Shown: positions 58,441 through 64,000 of the stretch, one piece after another
How the letters are laid out: each line of letters starts with the position of its first letter
How positions within the stretch are numbered: position 1 is the first letter of the stretch
Source: Muscardinus avellanarius
Lineage: Eukaryota > Chordata > Mammalia > Rodentia > Gliridae
NCBI GenBank assembly: GCA_963383645.1
Contig: OY726564.1
Location: 111,825,040-111,889,039, forward strand
DNA length: 64,000 nt
Direction: 5' to 3'
Position numbers and translations under genes: made by a program
Notes under the pieces: generated by a model
What the model was told of the DNA's origin: nothing
The model's input: only the letters and a program-made list of their open reading frames with translations
The model's database searches: none

Positions 58441-59080
58441 TGTCAAGCTCGGGGCGAGATGCTGGGGACTCTGGACAAGCCGCACGGTACTTGCCGGGGA
58501 AGAGCCGGCAGACGGCCGCAGCACAACTTGTCAGATATCGATAAAGGAAGCACCCTCGAGTATTTGTGCGCACAGATACAATGTCTTCTTAACCAAATTT
58601 GATATGTTTAAAAATAGAATATTAATAATAAGCATCCCAGGTACATGATGAGCACATCGGGATTCAACATACTGTTCTTTCTGCTTTTGTGTATGTTGAA
58701 AATTTTACGTAATAAAAAGTTCTTTTAAGTGGTTAAGTTTTATCTCCTCCTTTGGAAGAGAGGCCCAAGTTATGGAATTTGAAGGCTTTTCTTTCACATC
58801 AGTGTCTTTGTACTACAAATTAAACCTGCAGGCTTCCTTAGCAGCCGGGTTAAGATGCCACTGTGTTCAGCATTCTCTCAACAAGCCTGCCACCTACTGG
58901 ACGACTTAAAGCCCACCACTTACGGTGTGCGACTTGAACACAGTATATATATCACAGTTAATACTTAGGCAAAGCTTTCTTCTGTCCAAAATAGCTACAT
59001 CGAAGTATTTATAAAATCTCCCGTATCCCAGGTAATTCTTTCTGTTACAGCAGACAATATCGTTCGGGCCACACTCGGTA

Positions 59081-59267
59081 GGTGGTACTGGGGGTGGAAC
59101 CCTGAGGCTTTCTACCTCCGGGCTACATTCCCAGACCTTTTTTATATTTTATTTGGAAACAGGGTCTCACTAAGTTGCTGAGCGCCTCACTAAGGAGCTG
59201 AGGCTGGTTTCGAACCCGTGCGATCCTCTTGTCTCAGCCTCCCAAGCGTGCGCCACCACGCCTGGCT
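59081..59267 (-). mobile_element. B1-dID SINE (LONG)
   Basis: GGTGGTACTGGGGGTGGAAC to CACCACGCCTGGC; small deletion in the left half. Confidence 0.93.
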
Positions 59268-59344
59268 TCGTTTGGATATTTGTAAAGGCCTCTGATAGAG
59301 TGAGGAACACAGAAAGAAAAGAAGGTTAACACTGACTCCAGCCG

Positions 59345-59409
59345 GAAACCTGTGATTCTCCTATCTCAGCCTCTCAAGTACTGGAATTACAGGCGTGTAA
59401 CACAATACC

Positions 59410-59444
<35 letters not shown>

Positions 59445-59664
59445 TATGTGTGTGTGTGTGGTGGGCTGGGGGTACTGGGGATGCAACCCAGAGGAACTCT
59501 ATCTCTAGGCTACCCCCTCAACCCTATTTTATCTCTTATTTTAAAATAGGATCTCACTCAGTTGCTAAGGGCCTAAGTTGCTGAGGCTGGCCTCAAACCT
59601 GTGATTCTCCTGTCTCAGCCTCCCAAGTACTGGAATTACAGAAATGTGCCACCATACCTGGCTG
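59345..59664 (-). mobile_element. Reverse SINE pieces around a GA/TG repeat
   Basis: Head half 59345-59412 and full copy 59470-59664 (GGGTACTGGGGATGCAACCC to CCACCATACCTGGC). Confidence 0.9.
59413..59461 (+). repeat. (GA)n-(TG)n microsatellite
   Basis: GAGAGA run then TGTATGTGTGTG between two minus SINE pieces. Confidence 0.93.
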
Positions 59665-60004
59665 GTTTATTGATCTCTTGATCATCACCAATTTCTCCCA
59701 CTACATGAGGTGAAGTAAATACGAATTTGTATTTCCAGTTTTTGCCACTACAAGTAATATTTATTAATAGATGTCTCTATAAAAATACATCCAGAATAGG
59801 CAGTAGTACTCTTATTTCCTATTGGATAATTTTACTAAGAGTAAGACTGATATGTCCAATTATAAGTATTGTTTATTTTTACAGATGCCATCGGATTGGT
59901 TTTTCAAAAGGGGTATATATAGACTTGGCCATTAACAAGAAGAATACTCTTTTCCCAATGCCCCACAATCATTACATAATTTTTGCAATCTGACATCTTA
60001 TGAT

Positions 60005-60042
60005 GTGCGTGTGCGTGTGTGCATGTGTGTGTGTGTGTGTGT
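60005..60042 (+). repeat. (TG)n microsatellite
   Basis: GTGCGTGTGCGTGTGTGCAT then a TG run, at the tail side of a minus SINE fragment. Confidence 0.92.
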
Positions 60043-60448
60043 TTTACTGAGGATTGACACTAAGTGCATTCTGCCTCTGAGCTATATATCCACAGCCCTA
60101 TTTTTTTTTTTCCAGTACTGGGGATGGAACCCAGGTGCATTCTACCTCCAAGCTACACGCCCAGCCCTATTTTTTATTCTTTATTTGGAAACAAGGTCTT
60201 ACTGGGTTGCAAAGGGCCTAAGTAGCTGAGGCTGGTTGCGAACTGTTATCCTCCTGTCTCAGCCTCCCAAATGCTAGGATGACAAGCGTGCGCCACCATG
60301 CCCAGCTTTTTTTTTTTTTAATTTTGAACAGGGTCTCACTAAGTTGCAGAAGGCTTCACTAAATTGCCTAGGCTGGCCGCAAACCTGGGATCCTCCAATC
60401 TCAGCCTCCCAAGTACTGTGATTACGAGCGTGGCCACCACGCCTGGCT
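60042..60448 (-). mobile_element. Cluster of reverse SINEs
   Basis: Right-half fragment 60042-60103; G-type copy 60104-60306 (CCAGTACTGGGGATGGAACC, CCAAATGCTAGG); left half 60307-60448. Confidence 0.9.
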
Positions 60449-61076
60449 CCCGTGTCCCTGTCTATTTATGGAATGAGACCTCTTAGGGATGTTCGTTCGG
60501 CATCTGATCGGCTTTCCTGTGATTTGTTTATTTACACTCCTGCCCATTTTGCTCCTTTATTTTCTGTCAATTGCCAAGAAACATAATGTATATTAATATT
60601 TCATCTATCAGCTGTAATAGTTTGGACTCTCATTTGTTATGTATATATTGTTATTTGTATATTGTTATTTGTTATAATTGTTTGAACTCTCATCTGTTAT
60701 TGACTTTATAGTCTCATCTGTCCCATAAGAATCCTGATTTTTGTTTTTCAGAATAGCATGAATATATATACATGTATATACAATTATATATTTTAAAATA
60801 CCTATTTTTTTCTTAAAGTTTCTGGAAGTCCAGTAACAAAGTAGAAAAACAAAAATAACTAAAAAGTGGAGGAATTTATACTAGATGTAAATAGGTAGTA
60901 GAGAAAAAGAACATGAAGAAACAGGGTTAACAGTCACAACTGAAAAACTCAAATCATCGCAGGTCTATTTCCCACTGACCGAGACTTTCAGTAAAAAAGC
61001 CAGTTGCATCTAACTTGAAGTGGAGACAGCATTACCATTCTCATCTTCATTTTTATTTTTTTAATTACTTTTTGCG

Positions 61077-61265
61077 TGGAACTGGGGACGGAACCCAGAG
61101 GCATTCTACCTCCAAGATACACCCCTAGTTCAATTTTTTTTATTATAAAATAGTCTCACTAAACTGCTGAGTGGCTCACTACTTGCTGAGGCCTTGAACC
61201 TGCAACCCTCCCTGTCTCAGCCCTTCAAATACTGGGATTCCAGGCCTGTGCCACCACGCCCAGCT
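61077..61265 (-). mobile_element. B1-dID SINE (OLD)
   Basis: GTGGAACTGGGGACGGAACC to CACCACGCCCAGC; about 115 bp from the donor of exon B. Confidence 0.92.
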
Positions 61266-61392
61266 CATCTTCATTGTTAAGGAAAGCCACTGAAGTTCCT
61301 GCAAAGCACGGGTCCTTAATAGAACCTACACTCGGCAGGACCACAGTGCGCTTGCTGGAGGTCTCCGGCAGCGCTGGGTGCAAGATGCTTAC

Positions 61393-61503
61393 CTTTCGAT
61401 GGCTAATTCCTTGTTGGAAAGTTGCTGCACGGTAATTACAATCTTCTTCTCTATTCCTTGTTTTAATTTGAAATAAAATTTATCTCTATCCTTAGGCACA
61501 GGA
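61393..61503 (-). CDS. RABGAP1L: RABGAP1L internal exon B
   Basis: 111-nt exon: 1 nt completing Ser, 36 codons, then AG of a split Arg. It encodes PVPKDRDKFYFKLKQGIE, then KKIVITVQQLSNKELAIE. Acceptor is AAACATTAATGTTTCAG-like (ends TTTCAG), donor GTAAGCATC. It falls in the middle domain between PTB and TBC. Nearly identical to the human protein, with I for V in the KKIVITV stretch (memory). Codon usage is AT-rich (GC3 about 39%), in contrast with exons D and E of the same gene. Confidence 0.95.
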
Positions 61504-61664
61504 CTGAAACATTAAAAAGAAAACAGGAATTACCAATACAATAATATAATAAAATGGTTAAGATGACCTATCCCAAAATTAGAACAACAAAGTATTTTAT
61601 TGATTTTAGTTTATTGATTTATGTATGCATTTATTTGTTTATGTGTTTATGTACGCATTTATTT

Positions 61665-61962
61665 TGGTACTGAAGATTCTGCCTCTGAGTCACACCGCCA
61701 GCCTTTTTTAAATTTTGTTTTTTGAAACAGTGTCTCACAAGCCAGGTTTGGTAGCGAACACTTGTAATCCTGGTACTTGGGAGGCTGAGACAGGAGGATC
61801 ACAAGTTTGTGGCCAGCCTCAGCAATTTATGAGGGCCTCTGCAACTTAGTGGGACCCTACTTCAAAATAAATAATAAAACAGGTCTGGGGTTGTAGCTTG
61901 AAGGTAGAATGCCCTGGGTTCCATCCCCAGTACCACAAAAAAAAAGAGGAAGGAAGGAAGGA

Positions 61963-61996
<34 letters not shown>

Positions 61997-62092
61997 TCTC
62001 TCTAAGTTGCTGAGGCGGCCTCTGACCTGTGATCCTCCAGTCCCAGCCTCTCAACTACCGGGATTACAGGCATGCACCACCATGCCCAGTGA
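61665..62092 (-). mobile_element. Reverse SINE split by a forward SINE
   Basis: Outer copy 61665-61740 (GGTACTGAAGATTCTGCC) and 61997-62092 (GTTGCTGAGGCGGCC to CACCATGCCCAG); inner G-like copy 61742-61936 with GGAA/GGCA tail. Confidence 0.88.
61946..61996 (+). repeat. (GGAA)n-(GGCA)n microsatellite
   Basis: GGAAGGAAGGAA then about eight GGCA units; tail of the inner SINE at 61742-61936. Confidence 0.95.
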
Positions 62093-62400
62093 CAACAAAA
62101 TATTTAAGCAACAACACTTTTATTTTTAAGATGAACTCCCTTAGCAAATCAAATTCCATATTCAGTAATACAGGATGTATTAATTTTTAAGTTGGAGTCA
62201 CAAGAACCTTATATTTCATCTTCTAAGATCTAAAATATAACTACATGGTATAATTTCAAGTTTTGTCTTTAAATTTAACAGATTTTAAAGTATATTCAAT
62301 TTTTTAAAGGCTGGTTAAATGGCCACCAGTGCCTATAACCCAGTGAAACCCAAGGTCAAAACAGTGAGAACAGGGTATTTTTCCTTTTTTTTTTTTTTTT

Positions 62401-62590
62401 TTGGAGCTGGGGATTGAACCCAGGGGCATTCTATCTCTAAGCCAAACCCCCAGCTCTATTTTATTTTTATATTTTGTAACAGGGTCTTGATGAGAGTCTC
62501 ACGACTTGCTGAGTCTGTCCTCGAACCTGCAATCCTCCTGTCTCAGCCTCCCAGGTACTAGGATTATACGGTTGTGCCACATGCCCGACT
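62401..62590 (-). mobile_element. B1-dID SINE (OLD)
   Basis: Poly-T, GGAGCTGGGGATTGAACCCA to GTTGTGCCACATGCCCG. Confidence 0.92.
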
Positions 62591-62743
62591 AACCGACTAA
62601 TGACTTACTTCAGACACTTAAAATTCGAGATAACTGTGACATGCCCAAGTAAATATAAATAAAAGGCTGACAAGGACATATGACATGTGATGAGTTCATC
62701 AAAGTCTAGCCCAAGTCAAACTAATTTTTTATTTTTTATTTTT

Positions 62744-62916
62744 GGCAGTACTGGGATCCAACCCAGAGGGAGTTCTAGCATTGATCTTCACCCTAACCCT
62801 TTCTTAATTTTGAAACAGGCTCTCCCTAAGTTGCCAAGGCTAGCCTTGAACTTGCAAACCTCCGGCCTCGGTATCCAGAACAGCAGGGATGATGGGCAAG
62901 CACACTGCGCCCAGAT
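62744..62916 (-). mobile_element. B1-dID SINE (OLD, diverged)
   Basis: GGCAGTACTGGGATCCAACC to CACACTGCGCCCAG. Confidence 0.88.
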
Positions 62917-62969
62917 AAGCTGTGTTAACACAATGAACTGATTCTGTAAAACTGTTTGTCACAAGTATC

Positions 62970-63105
62970 TTGTCTTATCTCAAAAGGAAAAATACCTGAA
63001 CAACTTATTTGACCTAAACTCAATGTCTGTATCTGTAAAATACAAATAAAATATCTACCTATTAATTACTGTTAAAATTAAGGCCATATTTAAGGCATAT
63101 AGGTG
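62970..63105 (+). mobile_element. MIR remnant
   Basis: CAACTTATTTGACCTAAACT then CTGTATCTGTAAAATACAAA. Confidence 0.6.
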
Positions 63106-63245
63106 GTCATAAATAATATAGCTATGTCCTATTAACTGCCTTTTGTAAACTAAAGAAAAACATTTTAAATGTGCAACAAAAAGTTAATTAAAAGATGGTT
63201 GAACCACATAACATACTATTAGTATCATTAGAATTAATTTGGTTC

Positions 63246-63434
63246 AGCCGGGCATGGTGGCGCACGCCTGTAATCCCAGTACTCGGGAGGCTGACACGGG
63301 AGGATCACAGGTTCAAGGCCAGCCTCAGCAATTCAGTGAGACCCTGTTTCAAAATAAAACAAAATAAGGCTAGGGGTAGAACTCAGAGGTAGAAGTCCCC
63401 TGAGTTAAATCCCCAGTACCACACACACAAGAAA
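63246..63434 (+). mobile_element. B1-dID SINE (OLD)
   Basis: AGCCGGGCATGGTGGCGCAC to TCCCCAGTACCAC; 16-bp duplication AGAATTAATTTGRTTC (63230-63245, 63435-63450), one mismatch. Confidence 0.96.
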
Positions 63435-63830
63435 AGAATTAATTTGATTCGAACACTTTAATGAAAAATTTCTTATAAAGGAAAGAGGAAAAAAAACGTA
63501 TATATACTATTGTGTAAAAAACTGCCTTGAAAATAAACAAAGGGAATAAACTAAATGTTAAAAGGGACTGTCTATGACTAAGATTTAAACTTTTAATTTA
63601 TATTATTTTACTAAAATTTCTACAATAAACATCAGTATTTTTTAAGCCTTGGGAAAACCATTTAAACATCTGAAAAGCCTGACGCCAAGGGAGTGCGTCC
63701 ATTCATTAGTCCCTTGTTTATTTCCTCATTGAAGGCTTTACGCCAATACTGTCCATTTCTAGAAACTGTGCGTTAGGCAATACTGCATTCCAGGAACAGC
63801 GACCATTTTGTTCTCTTCAAATCATCTCAC

Positions 63831-63957
63831 CTAAAGTTTCCTCTTCCATCGTCTTCTTTGACCTCCAAGGACACACTGAAGGTGAACACATCGCTGTCGG
63901 GGGTTGGGACGACGGAGTCTCCACCATCAGACACTTGTCTGGAAGAACGCTTGAACG
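63831..63957 (-). CDS. RABGAP1L: RABGAP1L internal exon A (PTB C-terminal end and linker)
   Basis: 127-nt exon: 2 nt completing an Ala codon, 41 codons, then AG of a split Ser codon. The protein runs from FKRSSRQVSD through VPTPDSDVFTFSVSLEVKE to GRGNF. The acceptor is TTTCTGTACAG and the donor GTGAGATG, both on the minus strand. It covers the end of the PTB/PID domain and the start of the following linker. Relative to human RABGAP1L (memory) a few residues differ (the SD-GGDSVV segment), all explained by A/T-to-G/C changes. GC3 is about 56% by hand count. The preceding exon lies beyond the window. Confidence 0.94.
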
Positions 63958-64000
63958 CTGTACAGAAACTATATAAAATTCTGCTTACCTAAAAGAATCA
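63958..64000 (-). other. RABGAP1L intron upstream of exon A (3' end only)
   Basis: 43 bases showing only the acceptor side of exon A: a T-rich tract and the terminal CTGTACAG on the minus strand. Confidence 0.85.

Larger units (their letters stand above)
59720..60600 (-). mobile_element. Old L1M fragment split by a SINE cluster
   Basis: 59720-60000 (TTTGTATTTCCAGTTTTTGC, ATTTTACTAAGAGTAAGAC, TTGGTTTTTCAAAAGG) and 60450-60600 (TCCTGCCCATTTTGCTCC) read as the reverse of an L1M 3' region. 60002-60448 is TG repeat plus SINEs. Confidence 0.65.
42894..61392 (-). other. RABGAP1L intron B-C (18499 bp)
   Basis: Large GT-AG intron packed with SINEs, an L1 (about 48690-51674) and the composite element at 57002-57876. 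Stretches over 300 bp where I recognise nothing certain: 42894-43402, 47522-47953, 48137-48680, 52450-53250 (apart from moderate GC), 54870-55938 (see the possible exon at 55370-55520), 56377-56940, 58440-59080 and 60600-61076. Confidence 0.85.
61504..63830 (-). other. RABGAP1L intron A-B (2327 bp)
   Basis: GT-AG intron. It contains SINEs at 61665-62092 (nested), 62401-62590, 62744-62916 and 63246-63423 and a MIR remnant around 62970-63100. I recognise nothing in 62093-62400 or 63424-63830 beyond AT-rich sequence. Confidence 0.85.

Overview
The window is mammalian nuclear DNA, almost certainly from a rodent. It is dominated by about 95 copies or fragments of one dimeric SINE: a 7SL/B1-like left half (GGCGTGGTGGCGCACGC head) joined to a tRNA/ID-like right half (GGGTGTAGCTCAGAGGTAGA). 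This B1-dID architecture is known from the squirrel/mountain beaver/dormouse side of rodents. The squirrel-type ID SINE is nearly absent (one copy), which argues mildly against a typical ground squirrel; I cannot name the species.

The only gene I can prove is RABGAP1L (RAB GTPase-activating protein 1-like), read on the minus strand. Six consecutive internal coding exons are present (63831-63957, 61393-61503, 42827-42893, 37069-37171, 33849-34015, 30321-30462). All have AG acceptors and GT donors, and the phases join without a break into 717 nt of open frame. They encode roughly the end of the PTB/PID domain, the middle domain and the acidic linker before the Rab-GAP TBC domain (about residues 260-500 of the roughly 815-residue human protein, from memory). 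The last exon ends in phase 1 and no continuation is visible, so positions 1-30320 are the start of an intron of more than 30 kb. No other protein gene, rRNA, functional tRNA or CRISPR array is supported.

Layout: 1-30320, intron with SINEs, several L1 pieces (13.9-16.9 kb is one L1 fragment abutting another; 21.8-22.4 kb is a twin-primed L1), L2 and MIR remnants, a MaLR solo LTR, a GAA/GGA tract and a repeat-poor block at 25.1-25.9 kb. 30.3-43 kb holds four of the six exons, a 300-bp pyrimidine tract and an 11-copy 62-bp minisatellite (39471-40152). 43-61.4 kb is a long intron with an L1 at 48.7-51.7 kb and an unusual 875-bp composite retrotransposon at 57002-57876, which sits inside a MIR and has perfect target duplications. 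61.4-64 kb holds the two 5'-most exons.

SINE groups used below: LONG (about 200 bp, right half GGTCTGGGAGTGTAGCCCGG, looks young), SHORT (a LONG derivative lacking about 30 bp in the left half and ending CTTCCAGGAACCCCAGTACC), G (GCATTTGGGAGG plus GGTTCACGGACAG) and OLD (CAAAATAAA linker, GGGCTGGGGGTGTAGCTCAG). Boundaries of SINEs and older repeats are read by eye and may be off by 5-20 bases, more for very old fragments. Two findings deserve first attention: the composite element at 57002-57876, and the concentration of AT-to-GC change in some exons and L1 remnants.
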